Shown here piece after piece: positions 9,128 through 19,080 of a stretch of 64,000 nt of DNA. Under the pieces are notes generated by a model that searched no databases, was not told where the DNA came from, and saw nothing but the letters and a program-made list of their open reading frames with translations. This DNA comes from Prorocentrum cordatum (taxonomy: Eukaryota; Sar; Dinophyceae; Prorocentrales; Prorocentraceae), in NCBI GenBank assembly GCA_963575745.1, contig CAUYUJ010005025.1, forward strand, positions 112,665 to 176,664. Direction: 5' to 3'. Made by a program: the position numbers and the translations under genes. How positions within the stretch are numbered: position 1 is the stretch's first letter; the number at the start of each line of letters is the position of its first letter.

Positions 9128-11195
9128 CGGGGGCCGCCGCGCATCGGGCCCCGATCGGTTTGTCGACACATTGGCTGCCCACTCGGGGGGCGCTAGAGGC
9201 TTGGGAGAAGGGTCTGAGGATAATGGAGAGAAGCTGCGTGCTTAAGTTGCCCCTGCACCTGGGCGTATCTCCCGGGGAATCGGTTTGGATGAGTTCTGCG
9301 ACAGCGTTCCCGAGGTTCGTGATTCTGGGGCAGGCCTCGACGGCGCCCCGCCTTCAGGATGGATGCGGTCAGGTACGGCAGGCTCGAGGGCCATCCACTC
9401 CCTGCACTTCGAGTTGCTGCGCGGCGGCAATTTATTCAGTGAGTTCAATTTCTGCCAGGCTATCTCTCCGGCGAATTGCGTCGGGGACGAGGGCCATAAT
9501 ATTGGCGTATATCGAATACCCGAGGTCGCACGTCTCATCGCATTATCGCATGCCGATGACGCGTTGGTTCCCCGAGCCCCGCGCATCACTTTTCTCGGCC
9601 GTCTGCCGCGAAGCCGCGATCCCTGAACAGAGGTGGTTTGCCAGGAGTCGGAAAATGCACGAGCGCATCCTCGACCTCGAATCGTGGGCCCTGCAGTGGT
9701 TTTGTCAGATGGGGCTTGATCTCGCTGGCTTCGCTCTTGTCGACGTTCGCGCCGCCTTCCCCGGCCTCCTGCGCGTCGTGATTCGGTGGGCTCCGCTCGC
9801 CCCGGGTATCCCGCGTCGTATCTTTCATGCTGCTCGTGGGTTTTATCATCGTGTCTGGGTGAGCATTTACATCTGTGGGGCACGGTCCGCTGGCTACTGG
9901 GCTCTCAGAGAAATCAAACAAGGGTGCCCCCCCTTCCTGTGTCCGGTGTTCGACTCGCTCCCGAGGCGCGCGCGCGCCCGCCCCCTCGGCCGCGGGGCGA
10001 ACTTGAACGCCCGCCGACGACGCAGGTCTTGTCAGTTCGAGCATCTGTGCCGCGCTCGCCATTGTCTTGCCTGCGTGGGATTCGCTGGCGCAGGCGCAGG
10101 TCTCTCTCTGAACGTTCTCAAAAGCGCCATTGTCCTCATTCGCCCCCGCTTGCATCCAGACTTTTCGAGTTTGCCGCGGGGCCGCGGCGCCCCGACCACG
10201 GGCCCCGTCCACGGGGTCTACGTCGGGCTTGGAGGCGACGTCGAGAGTTGGCTGGCACCTGACATGAAGTGTCTCGGTCGAGCCAAGGCGATCCAAGGTT
10301 TGGGGCTCGGCGCCCTCGGGTCGCTCGCTCGGTGCTTCGCGTTCGCCGTCTCTGTCTTGCCCCGCGCGTCGCGGCTCCATCGCCCGTCCAAGTTCGCGAT
10401 GGGGATCGAGGATCGCGCGTTCCAGTTCTGTGTCGATGCGCCCAGGAACGCCCCTCGCACCCGACATTCAACGGAATCTCGACAGTCTTGGCTCCGAAGC
10501 TGCTGCGGGGAACTTCCAGTGCGCGAGCGGCCATGCATCGCGCCGCAATGAGGTCCCGGGCCTTCCGTGCGCGTGCTGCCAGGCACCGAGAATTCGCAAC
10601 GTGCGACGAGTGTATCATGATGTGCGATCATCACTCGCAGAGGAAGAAACATATCCTGATTTCGGTGGTTCGAAACTCAAAGAAGTAGGTCCTTTTTCCT
10701 ACATCGTGTCGTGTGAAGTCGTCTTCGCCACTTCAATCCGCGCGCATTGTCCTCCGATGATGATCGCGTTGTCCTCGTTATGCTGCCTATGTGTGCTGCT
10801 GCTCCCCCCTCTCTTGCCTCCTCCTGCCTCCGCGCGTTGGGTAATTCATGGTGCATTTCGGGGCGTTTCCGTGGCAGCACGCGCGATTGTCCTTTCTTTA
10901 AAGCCCCTGCATGTGACGAGCCCTTGCGCGTTTTCGAATGCACATGTGTAGCTGAGCCATTCCGAGCGAGGCTTCCGCTGCTGCCAGACGTTGCACAGCG
11001 CGCCCTGAACGCTGCGTGTCTTTACCCTCTCGCTCGATGTTTGAATGAGCGTATCTTGCCCATTGCGTTGTATGTTGACAGTTTCCACTACATGTACCAC
11101 GCCGTGAGGGGTAGTAGTGGTGGTCCCCGTCTTTTCCATCGGCTAGCCGCCGTTCGTCTCTGGCAGGAGCCCGTTTCTTTATTGCTTGGGGAATG
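6528..11195 (+). pseudogene. LINE-2: decayed, apparently full-length non-LTR retrotransposon
   Basis: Domain remnants occur in the expected order in several frames. 6537-6887 is a coiled-coil-like N-terminal ORF (VDQMNTSFTGQFTDVRDALT). 7085-7575 is the dinoflagellate LINE ORF1-type region: KVWIAGF near 7090, RFASAEVAKSFFDQF, and the end KFGLDASAVGAVISSAME. 7580-9080 is where an endonuclease would lie, but none is recognisable. 9285-9626 is the RT N-terminus (RLIALSHADDALVPRAPRI). 9650-10550 is the RT palm, with ALVDVRAAFPG (catalytic Asp), REIKQGCPPFLCPVFD, and the Asp-Asp pair at 10016-10021 in a third frame just after a TGA. 10560-11195 is the C-terminal tail. At least six frame changes and a 41-G run show it cannot be translated. 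The start is set by the spliced-leader relict. Confidence 0.82.
9083..9123 (+). repeat. Poly-G run of 41
   Basis: Forty-one consecutive G sit in the decayed LINE-2 body. This may be a real homopolymer able to form quadruplexes, or an assembly or sequencing artefact. Confidence 0.9.
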
Positions 11196-11333
11196 ACGGG
11201 CGTCATGGCCCCCGCTCCCCCCCCCCTATGACGTAATGCTCCCCCCCCCAGTGCGCTCCGGGCACTGCCGCCGTGCGCATTGGGATCCGCGTAGGTGTCC
11301 GCGTAGGAATCCGCATAGGTGTCTGGTCCGCAG

Positions 11334-11365
<32 letters not shown>

Positions 11366-11567
11366 CGTTGTCGTCGCTCGTGGTTCGTCGCTCGTCGCTC
11401 ATCGTCGTCGTGCGCGCGGACGCCGCTGGAGCCTGTTTTGTAGTCCGGGCCGATGACGGCAATCATCTGGGGGGGAGGGGGTCGATGACGTCACGTTTCG
11501 CGCCGGCGGCGTCTGGGAATGCTTAGGAATGACGGAGGACGGGTAGCACGAGCATGTAGGTGGCGAT
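11196..11567. other. Spacer with CGT triplets and ATGACG words; no gene seen
   Basis: The stretch contains (CGT)n at 11337-11364, CGCTCGT repeats to about 11415, and C-runs near 11216-11250. ATGACGGGCGTCAT (11195-11208) and GATGACGTCACG (11483-11494) are palindrome-like. Similar words recur in opposite orientation at 12838-12990, which supports a larger inverted repeat. Confidence 0.5.
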
Positions 11568-11862
11568 ATGCACCACAACGCCAGTGTACATCACAGTGCC
11601 CGCGTGCACCGCAGCGCCTGTGTACACCACACCGCCGGTGTACACCACAGCAGCCGCGTGCAACATAGCGTCAGTTTGTGCCACCGTGCGTGCGGGCACA
11701 GCAGATCCTGCGTACACCACAGCGCCTCCGTACCCCACATCAGCCGCGCGCAACACAACACCCGTGCACACCACAATGCCTGCGTGCATTGCAATGCATG
11801 TGTACGCCACGGCGCCCGTGTGCACCATATCTGCCGTGTGCAACACAGCACCATTGTTGTGT
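11568..11862 (+). repeat. 18-bp minisatellite, forward block
   Basis: About 16 degenerate units of CACCACAGCGCCTGTGTA type have an 18-bp period. Because 18 is a multiple of three, one frame reads a hexapeptide repeat of the form H-H-x-A-C-V throughout. It ends inside GTTGTGTATAG. Inverted and direct relatives are at 12505-12810 and 62335-62660. Confidence 0.85.
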
Positions 11863-11984
11863 ATAGAATTTCAGAAGGGATCCTTGTGACAAAAGGGAAC
11901 GCGTGTGGATTCCAGAAAAAAAACAATGGAAAACAAATCCTCATGGACAAAGGAGCGCCGCTGGAATCTACGAGTCCCCCCGAG

Positions 11985-12110
11985 TCCGCCCGCATCACCC
12001 TAACTCCCACTTGCGTCCAGGAGGCTCCAGCAAAACTGGCCGTCCGAGAACCAAGTGGACCGATTCAATCGACCATTCTGCGGTGCACGCTGAGATGCGC
12101 ACGTGCGTTG
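11985..12110 (+). pseudogene. Possible LINE C-terminal scrap
   Basis: One frame reads RPGGSSKTGRPRTKWTDSID, which resembles the GRPRxRWxDSI tail of LINE reverse transcriptases. Nothing else of the element survives, because a (GGA)n tract follows. The call rests on this single short motif. Confidence 0.4.
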
Positions 12111-12149
12111 TAACGCCAAACCGCACGACAGGGGGTAAGAAAGAGGAAA

Positions 12150-12418
12150 AGGAGGAGGAGGAGGAGGAGGAGGAGGAGGAGGAGGAGGAGGAGGAGGAGG
12201 AGGAGGAGGAGGAGGAGGAGGAGGAGAGGAGAGGAGGAGGAGGAGGAGGGGAGGAGGGAGGAGGTGGAGGAGGGAGGATGAGGAGGAGGAGGAGGATGAG
12301 GAGGTGGAGAGAAGGAGGGAGGAGGAGGAGGAGGAGGAGGAGTAGGACGAGGAGGAGGAGGAGGAGGAGGAGGAGGAGGAGGCGGGAGGAGGAGGAGGAG
12401 GAGGAGGAGGGAGGAGGG
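12150..12418 (+). repeat. (GGA)n microsatellite
   Basis: GGA triplets with GAGGAT and GTAGGA variants lie between the two opposite-facing minisatellite blocks. Confidence 0.95.
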
Positions 12419-12504
12419 AAAATCGTCGCATTCGATTATCAGAACTTTCCGGGCGTGGCGTTTAGTTGTCCGCAGCAGATCCTGACGTACATGCTCCTTC
12501 TACC

Positions 12505-12810
12505 TGTCCTGTGCACGCAGGCATTGTGGTGTACACCAGCGCTGCGTTGAACGCGGATGCTGTGGTGTAGACAGGCGCTGTGGCGTGCACAGGCGCTGCG
12601 GTGCACGCAAGCACTGTGGTGTACACAGGCGTTGTGTTGCACATGGCTGCTGCGGTGTATGTACACCGGCGATGTAGTGCTCGTAAGTATTGTGGTATAC
12701 ACGGGCGGTGCGTTGCACACGGCTGTTGCGGTGTACGCAGGCGCTGTGGTGCACACGCGCGGTGTGGTTCTACAGCCACATTCGTTGTGGGTACACAGGC
12801 GCTGTGATTA
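12505..12810 (-). repeat. 18-bp minisatellite, inverted block
   Basis: Units of TGTGGTGTACACAGGCGC type are the reverse complement of the 11568-11862 block with the same 18-bp period. The outer flanks are also inverted: AGCATGTAGGTGGCGAT near 11550 against ATCGCCATTTACATGCTGC near 12823. Together they form an inverted repeat around the (GGA)n tract. Confidence 0.8.
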
Positions 12811-12825
12811 TATGGGCAGATCGCC

Positions 12826-13172
12826 ATTTACATGCTGCTCCAGTCGTCGTCGTCGCTCGTCGCTCGTCGCTCATCGCGTCGTGCGCGCGGGCGCGGCTGT
12901 GGTGCCGGAGCCACATGTCGGGGGGGGGCGTCACGTCATACCCCCCCCCCCCCTCCCCCCGCGCCCCCCCTCCGCCCCCCCCCCATGACGCCCGTCATCG
13001 CCGAACATAAAGAAACGCGCTCCAATCGCCCAGGCGCGCCCATCTTCCCGTTGGTCTCATCCGCTTGCACTCATCCTGAAACCCGTGTGTTCCTCATCCT
13101 CCTCCTGCTCCTCCTCCTCTCCCGCCCCCTCCTCCTCCTCCTCCTCCTCCTCCTCCTTCTCCTCCTCGAAAC
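12826..13172. other. Spacer: CGTCGCT words, C-runs and (TCC)n; no gene seen
   Basis: GTCGCTCGTCGCT words and C-runs (12935-12985) mirror 11216-11415. They are followed by a TCC microsatellite (13095-13165) directly before the coding-like stretch at 13173. Confidence 0.55.
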
Positions 13173-13438
13173 GTGCCGAGCACAAATGCACGCAATGCGC
13201 GTTCTGCAGCTATTTTGCCAGTTTGCCCGAGCAGCTGGAGGATCATTTTAGGATTCGCTTGCTACCGTATCTGGCAGACCACGTTTCTTCGCTGGATGTC
13301 CAAGTGGCTGAGCAGCGTTCAACAGATAGAGGAGACGGCGGCAGGTGTGGGAGAGCAGAATCGCAAGGAGGGCAGGAAGGAGAAATCGGAGTCGGAGGGA
13401 CACGAGAAGAAGCTATGGTTCCAGCTCGAAGCGCGGAT

Positions 13439-13477
<39 letters not shown>

Positions 13478-14035
13478 GCCAACGACGTGTACTTCAGGTC
13501 CTCCGCAGGCCACCCTGTTGTTCTGAGCAGGAAAGGGGCAACCAATCGCTACGAGACAGAGGTCAAACAGCAAGGCAGCGTGCGCGAACTCGGCAGCCCC
13601 CACTTGCGCGCCTTCGCCAGTCTTCTCGAGTCCTCAGCCCAAACCAACGTGGAACGCAAGTCAGAAGAGACCGCTCTGTTGTTCAGGGCCGTCAAGCGCT
13701 TTGCCATGCAACAGTTGGACGAGAGCAAACCATCGGAACTAGAGGATTTCGTGCACAGCTGTCGAGTCAGCGACTGCCATGCGAAGAAGGGCGCGCAGCC
13801 CATGAGCAGGATCAACTTCTCGGTCGAGGGGTATGGGCCAGTGGGGCAGACGCATGCGCAGGAGGACGAGACGGACATCATCGAGTCTCATACTCAGGAG
13901 GTCGATTATAATCGCAAGTATGTGCTTATGGCCTTGGCCAGGCTCCTCTCGCTGGCCATGAGGGCCGCTGGCATGACCAAGATGCCAGGCAAAGCGCCCG
14001 TGGGCGGTCTGGCGCACTCTCTTCGGGGCAAGTAG
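13173..14035 (+). CDS. Coding-like open stretch of unknown function, possible exon
   Basis: A frame without stops runs from the end of the TCC microsatellite to TAG at 14033-14035, about 285 codons. The last 160 codons have the C/G-ending codon bias of real dinoflagellate genes. The start is unknown, because the open frame continues upstream through poly-Ser. There is a Cys-rich start (HKCTQCAFCSYF), an internal (GA)n microsatellite read as Arg-Glu repeats (13442-13470), and a mixed, not low-complexity C-terminus (RFAMQQLDESKPSELEDFVH, then EDETDIIESHTQEVDYNRKY). No family is recognised. It may be a host exon or part of a mobile-element ORF. The (GA)n insertion argues that the upstream third is not under selection. 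Confidence 0.45.
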
Positions 14036-14600
14036 GTGCAACGAGGCAGCGAGCTGCAGACAACGAGCAAGCGACTGCAACGAGGCAAGCTGCAGCAAGA
14101 AACGACTCAGACGTGAGTAGGCCTGGCATGTCCGAGCGTAGGGTAGGCAGGAAAGAGCGAGGCCCGAGACTACTGCGCAGTTTCGCTTCCGGGCACGCAG
14201 AGGCGCGAGGCGGGAACGGGCCGCGCTGCAGGGCCAGCAGGGGACCCATCCTTCCTCCTTCGCCCCCTCCTGAGCCTCCCTCCGCCGCCCTTCGCCTTCA
14301 GAATGTGATTCATCCGTGGGAACAACGTTTGAGAACAGTTCATCGGACAATTCTGGACGGGGCGACCAGGGGCCGCAGATCAGGGTCAAAGCACCCCCGT
14401 GCCCAGTCAGCCCTGTCAGCGCCAAGTCGGTGCATGGCGCAGGGCTGGCATTGGCCTGGCGCTCCCAGTTGTGTCTCACAAGGCCCCCATCGTACTCCAA
14501 ACATCCTCGTTGAATGTGCGTTTTTTTCACCAGGCTCAGCGGTGCGTGAGCGGACATCGGATACGACTCGGCATCGATGCAGCTTCAGTCAGTCAAGCAG
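14036..14600. other. Unique sequence, nothing recognised
   Basis: This is downstream of the open stretch. It contains GCAGCGAG/GCAAGCGAC words (14040-14100) and mixed sequence with only short frames. It may be intron or 3' flank of the preceding candidate. Confidence 0.4.
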
Positions 14601-15025
14601 TCAGTCTTCTCCTCCTCCTCCTCCTCCTCCTCCTCCTGGCCCTACCTTCCTTTGGCCGTTTCCCCCCCCCCCCCCCCCCCCCGTACCTGATGGGGGGCGC
14701 GAGGAGGGAGGCGTGGGGGGAGGCGCCCTCGCTTCGGTGCCCCGCGCCCGCTCCCCCGGGGGGGGACCGGCGGACTTGAGCGTCCTCGAGAGGGAGCCCT
14801 TCGTCGCGCTGGCCCGCGCCGCGCCCGCGCGCGCGCGCGGGCGCGGTCCTCTCCTCCTCCGCCTCTTCCTCCTGCTCCTTCCTCTCCTCCTCCTCCTCCT
14901 GTCCTCCTCCTCTCTCTCCTCCTCTCCTCCTTCCTCCTCTCCTCCTCCTCTCCTCCTCCTCCTCCTCATCCTCCTCCGCCTCCTCCGCCTCCTCCTCCTC
15001 CTCCTCCTCCTCCTCCTCCTCCGCC
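14601..15025 (+). repeat. (TCC)n microsatellite with C22 run
   Basis: TCC triplets are at 14606-14637 and 14870-15022. A C homopolymer of about 22 lies at 14661-14682. GCGCGC-rich sequence lies between. Confidence 0.9.
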
Positions 15026-15194
15026 CTTCGGGCGCGCGGGCGCGGGCCGCGGCGCGGGCCGCCGCGGCCCCCGCCGCGCCTCGCCGTCGCGCCGCTGTTG
15101 GGTCGAGCCCCGCCCGCCGTCCTGCTGGAGCGCTCGAGCTCGAGCCCTGCCTTCTCGCCGCGCAGCGGCGCTATGGGGCTCCTCTCGCTTCCTC

Positions 15195-15400
15195 CGGCTC
15201 GGTGCGGCTCGATGCCGAGGGATTCCGCTTCCGCTGCGATTCGGCGTCGGATTCCGGCTTGGCCTCCCGTTTTTCTCAGCGGACGCCCCCTGGCATTCCG
15301 ATTTCCGTTGATTCGAGTTCTCCCGACTCGGCCGCCAATTTCCGTCGGTCCGATGACTTCGGCGGCCGCATGCGATCCCTACCCCACCCCCCGACGAGCT
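15195..15400 (+). repeat. Dispersed repeat family O, copy 2
   Basis: It shares GATTCCG/GATTCGG words and the CTTCTC...GACTCGGCCGCC core, in order, with 2510-2725 and 56115-56350. Confidence 0.55.
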
Positions 15401-15774
15401 CTGAGGGAGAGGGTGGGGCTCACTTCGCTCGGGCACTTCTCTCGGGAGCTCCCCAGCGAAGTGGACCCCACGCCCCCCTCGAGAATCCGTGGGGGTGTGG
15501 GGCAGGACTCGCATGTGGCCACTTGCCAGTTTCGATCGCCGATCCGACCTGCTGGGCCGATTCTGGGGCCGTTGGCTTGGCAGCGCTACTGCTCGGCGAG
15601 GCCCGCGGGGGAGCATCGCTGGTCCTCCTGCGGCAAGAGCGGAGCGCACGGAGCACCGGCCGGCGCACTGGGAGTGGACGTCCGAGCGAGGGCAAGCCGG
15701 GCGGCGGGGGTGAGGTTCGGAATTTGACGGGCCCAGTTTCCACCACCGCTGCCATATGTAGGAGACGGAGGGGG

Positions 15775-15955
15775 GAGGAGGAGGAGGAGGAGGAGGAGGA
15801 GGAGGAGGAGGAGGAGGAGGAGGAGGAGGAGGAGGAGGCGGCGGAGGCGGAGAGGAGGAGGAGGAGGCGGAGGAAGAGGGAGGAGGAGGAGGAGGAGGGA
15901 GAAGAAGGACGAGGAGGAGGAGGAGGAGGAGGAGGAGGAGGAGGAGGAGGAGGAT
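15775..15955 (+). repeat. (GGA)n microsatellite
   Basis: Pure GGA runs with GGC variants end at GGATTCACT, where a possible exon begins. Confidence 0.95.
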
Positions 15956-15959
15956 TCAC

Positions 15960-16103
15960 TATGGTTCCAATGGCGTCGTTGAAGGACCCGTTCGAGGGCG
16001 GAGCTTCTGCGCGCGCAGGCGGACGAGCCCACCGATTCCGAGGTCTTCCAGCTGTTCTCTCTGCTGATGTGCGCCCGATCTGGGGTCCCATCACTGCCTG
16101 CGC
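15960..16103 (+). CDS. Possible host exon fragment interrupted by a family E element
   Basis: One frame reads AELLRAQADEPTDSEVFQLF followed by SLLMCARSGVPSLPALEAGL, which is mixed and coding-like. It is cut at 16104 by a TIR element whose end extends the frame by a few codons to a stop. There is an in-frame TGA upstream near 15980, so any exon would start after it. No family is recognised. Confidence 0.3.
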
Positions 16104-16258
16104 TTGAGGCGGGCCTGTCCCTCTACAGGAGGAATATCCAAAAATAGTCAAACAATAGTCTGGGGACTATTTTCTGAATATTTTTCTGCCATGTTGGAGC
16201 ATTGTTTTAAAACATGTTTCGTCGCAAATCCCCCTGTAGGGGGACACGCCCGACTCAA
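16104..16258 (+). mobile_element. Family E short TIR element, hAT-like 8-bp duplication
   Basis: It starts TTGAGGCGGGCCTGTCCC and ends with the inverted GGGGACACGCCCGACTCAA; the inner CTCTACAGGAGGA / TCCCCCTGTAGGG is also inverted. GCCTGCGC lies at 16096-16103 and again at 16260-16267, one base after the right end. An 8-bp duplication is typical of hAT transposons and differs from the 5-bp signature of the other families. Relatives are at 39378, 43519 and 45066. Confidence 0.82.
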
Positions 16259-16267
16259 AGCCTGCGC

Positions 16268-17304
16268 GTGCCTCTCCCGGTCCTGCCCCTCCTGCTGCGC
16301 TGCTTTCTGAGGATCCCCGTCTTCCCCCCCGCCGCCCCTCCACTCCGCTTCCACGCCCAGGGCCTGGGTGCGTGGCCCCGCCCCAGGGATATCTCCGTGC
16401 TGGGCTCGCGGAGCACACTGGGAGCCCCCCCCCACCGTGCGAATGCACCGCTACAGGTAGCGCGCTCGTGGTCCTGGTGCTGCCCGCGGCTCTCTCTCGA
16501 GCTTCTCACATGCAGACACGCGGATCAGTCGAGCACCGCCGCCGCCGCCGCCGCCCTCCGCTCACCCTCTCTCCCACGCTCTGCGTGCACCACTCCCTCA
16601 CCCTCTGTTCATGGACGTGCCGGGGCTCCATCACTACGATCTGGAGCCAAGGAGCGTCCATAACAAGTATACCCTGCCATGCTGATCTGGAGAATCCCAC
16701 GCAGCTTTGTCAGCCTTCCCTCACGTGCGGAGACCCTTCATGAGATCTCCAGGAGTGGATTCAGCAGCATTGTTTTGTTGAATCATGATCTCGTCAGAGT
16801 AGTGAGGGATCCAGCGAAGGGGCGACACTTCCTTTTCTTCCTCACCATTCGCCCCCCCTCAGAGGTAATCATCCCCCTCCCCGTCCTCCCCTTCCTTCCC
16901 TCTCCTGCCTGGATTCCCCCCCCCCGCCACCCTTTTTCCTCTTTCCCCTCCCTTCCTATTCAGGGAATCTCTCACCATGGTCCAGGGGCAGCGGGGGAGA
17001 AAGTACAGTCAACCCGCACGGTAAGGATGGGCAACCTCCCCAAGGGAGCCCTTGCATCATGCCCTCCTCGGCCCATCCCTGGCCACTTTCGTTGGCCGCG
17101 CCCCGCTCGAAAAGCTTTCAGATGGCCTTCCAGGGCCCTTGCATCCTCGTCGTGCATCCTTATGATACGGGGCGACTGTGTTTCTTTCCGCGCGGGTGTC
17201 CCCACACCGAGAATCGATGGACGCCCTGGGGTCTCAGGGTGAGATTGCGAAGGCCTGACGGCCGGTGCCGCCGACCCTGAAGAGGACACGACGTCGGCGA
17301 CGAA
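16268..17304. other. Unique sequence up to scaffold gap, nothing recognised
   Basis: Pyrimidine-rich stretches (16880-16960) and mixed sequence fill this block. Only short frames without domain motifs occur on either strand. Confidence 0.4.
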
Positions 17305-17404
17305 NNNNNNNNNNNNNNNNNNNNNNNNNNNNNNNNNNNNNNNNNNNNNNNNNNNNNNNNNNNNNNNNNNNNNNNNNNNNNNNNNNNNNNNNNNNNNNNN
17401 NNNN
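17305..17404. other. Scaffold gap (100 N)
   Basis: Exactly 100 N. Frames bridging the gap are meaningless. Confidence 0.99.
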
Positions 17405-19080
17405 GGGCAGCCAGGAAGGCCACGAAGAAGGCGACCCTGCAACAGCCTTGAGCCCATCGACGAGCTCGGGAGGAAGCTCGGTGGAACGCTCCCCCCACCG
17501 AGCGGGGCAAGGGCCCCCCCGAGCTGCAGCAGCGGAGCGCAGGCAGTGGAGGCGCAGCAGGAGGCGCCCCAGACCTCCACGTGGGGCATGCCCACAGCAC
17601 CGCAGACAGCTGCCCAGAAGGGATGCAGAGGGGTGCCCTTCCCCCACCAGCAGGGCGCAACACCATGGACATCCAGGATCACGACCCCTTCGAGGATGAG
17701 GAGGAGTACTTGGAGTACCGCCAGGAGATCGCAGACCAGGAAAACAGCGATGGGTACCACCAATACATCGAGGGGCAGCAGGCCAGCCTCGAGTCCAGCC
17801 AGACCGCTCGCCGTCGAGCAGCTGGACCTGTTTCTCACCCACCAGCAGGACGCAGCACCATGGACGACCAAGACCACGACCCCTTCGAGGAAGAGGAGGA
17901 CCGCTTCCAGAACCGCCAGGAGACCGCAGACCAGGAGGACTGCGATGGGTACCACCAGCGTATTGAGGGGCAGCTGGATGGCGACGGCTACGGCCAGACC
18001 GCACGTCGTCAGGCAGCTGGATCTGGTGAAACCGCCCCAGGTGACACGCACTGCTCACCTCCTCAGCTAGCTGGCACTCTGGAGGCAGAGGGTACCGATC
18101 ACCTGAGGAGTCAGAACCAAGCGCCGCCAAGCCCAGAGGCAGATGAGCAACGAGATATGGGCCTGCCCCCTACAGACCCCTGGAATGACGACCAACACCA
18201 GCGGGAGCGGGAAGACTACGTGGCCATGAGAGACGACCTGGAGTACTGGGCGGCCATCTGGATGGATAACTTGGTGCAGCTCCCCACGGACAACAGCAAC
18301 TGGATGCATATCTGCGCGCCGTTCCTGGAGACCATCCTGGGAGGCGGAGGCAACAATGGCATGGTGAGACTGCTCAGACGTTGGTACCAGCAGGCTGGCC
18401 TCAGCCACATCATCAGGGACCTCTGCGAGCGAGCATGGAGACATGCAGAACCACGACGCCGAGGCTTTCTCCAAGGACTTGTGCGAGAGGTGCCGACGAG
18501 GAGGCACGAATTGGAAATGATGCACTGGAGGGAGCTCGCAAACCTGCGGAGGTTCATGCGAGAAGTCATAGGCGAAAGAGCACCAGAAGGAGCAGCGCGA
18601 AGACAACTACATGATGCTCCAGGTACAGGCAGTGGCCAGAGTAGCCGCCGAGAGCAGCAGGTCTGCACCCACAGTGGCCGTCAGACGCAGCAGCAGATCA
18701 ACACAAGACAGCAGCTAGCGCAGCAGCTCAACCAGCCTGACCCAGGCAGGCTGAACGATGAAGGTGCAGCCAAGGACCAGCAGCAGGCCCTCCTCGCAGA
18801 CCTGCACGCCATTGCAGAGGGCGCCCTCGTGGACCCAGGGACGATCAGCAGGGTAGCAGAGGAGGTAAAGAGCATGGCCAAGCTACTCACAAAGGCGGTG
18901 AAGAAGGCGTACATCCACTGGGTGCATGACGCCACGGCTGGCAGTGCGAAGATGGCCCACGCCTACACCAAAGCAGCAGAGCGCAGCCATCTGGAAGACA
19001 TCCTAGAGCACGAGGGCCAGGTCATCAACCACCCGCAGCAGCTGGTGGACTTGCGCAAAGAGGCATGGCAACGCAGGTGA
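17405..19080 (+). pseudogene. LINE-3 ORF1: N-terminal region of a dinoflagellate LINE polyprotein
   Basis: It is open from the gap or from ATG 17581 to TGA at 19078-19080. Residues about 25-140 hold a diverged tandem duplication: two copies of PAGRxTMDxQDHDPFEEEE followed by DGYHQxIEGQ. A Trp/Cys-rich domain follows (DDLEYWAAIWMDNLVQLP, then a WxxxCAPFLExIxGGG pattern), which is repeated in diverged form at the other end of the element. The C-terminal 150 residues are Gln/Ala-rich and probably helical. The frame runs 16 nt past the ATG of the next ORF, one reading frame away. No slippery heptamer is present, so an indel in a once continuous polyprotein is the likelier explanation. The 5' end lies in the gap. 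Confidence 0.75.

Noticed and set aside
16972-18130. Minus-strand frames of 300-360 codons opposite LINE-3 ORF1
   Set aside because: They bridge the 100-N gap and are antisense shadows of the GC-rich LINE coding strand.
19055-19080. Programmed -1 frameshift between LINE-3 ORF1 and RT
   Set aside because: No slippery heptamer (X XXY YYZ) or immediate stem-loop is present in the overlap; an indel is simpler. Kept only as an open question.
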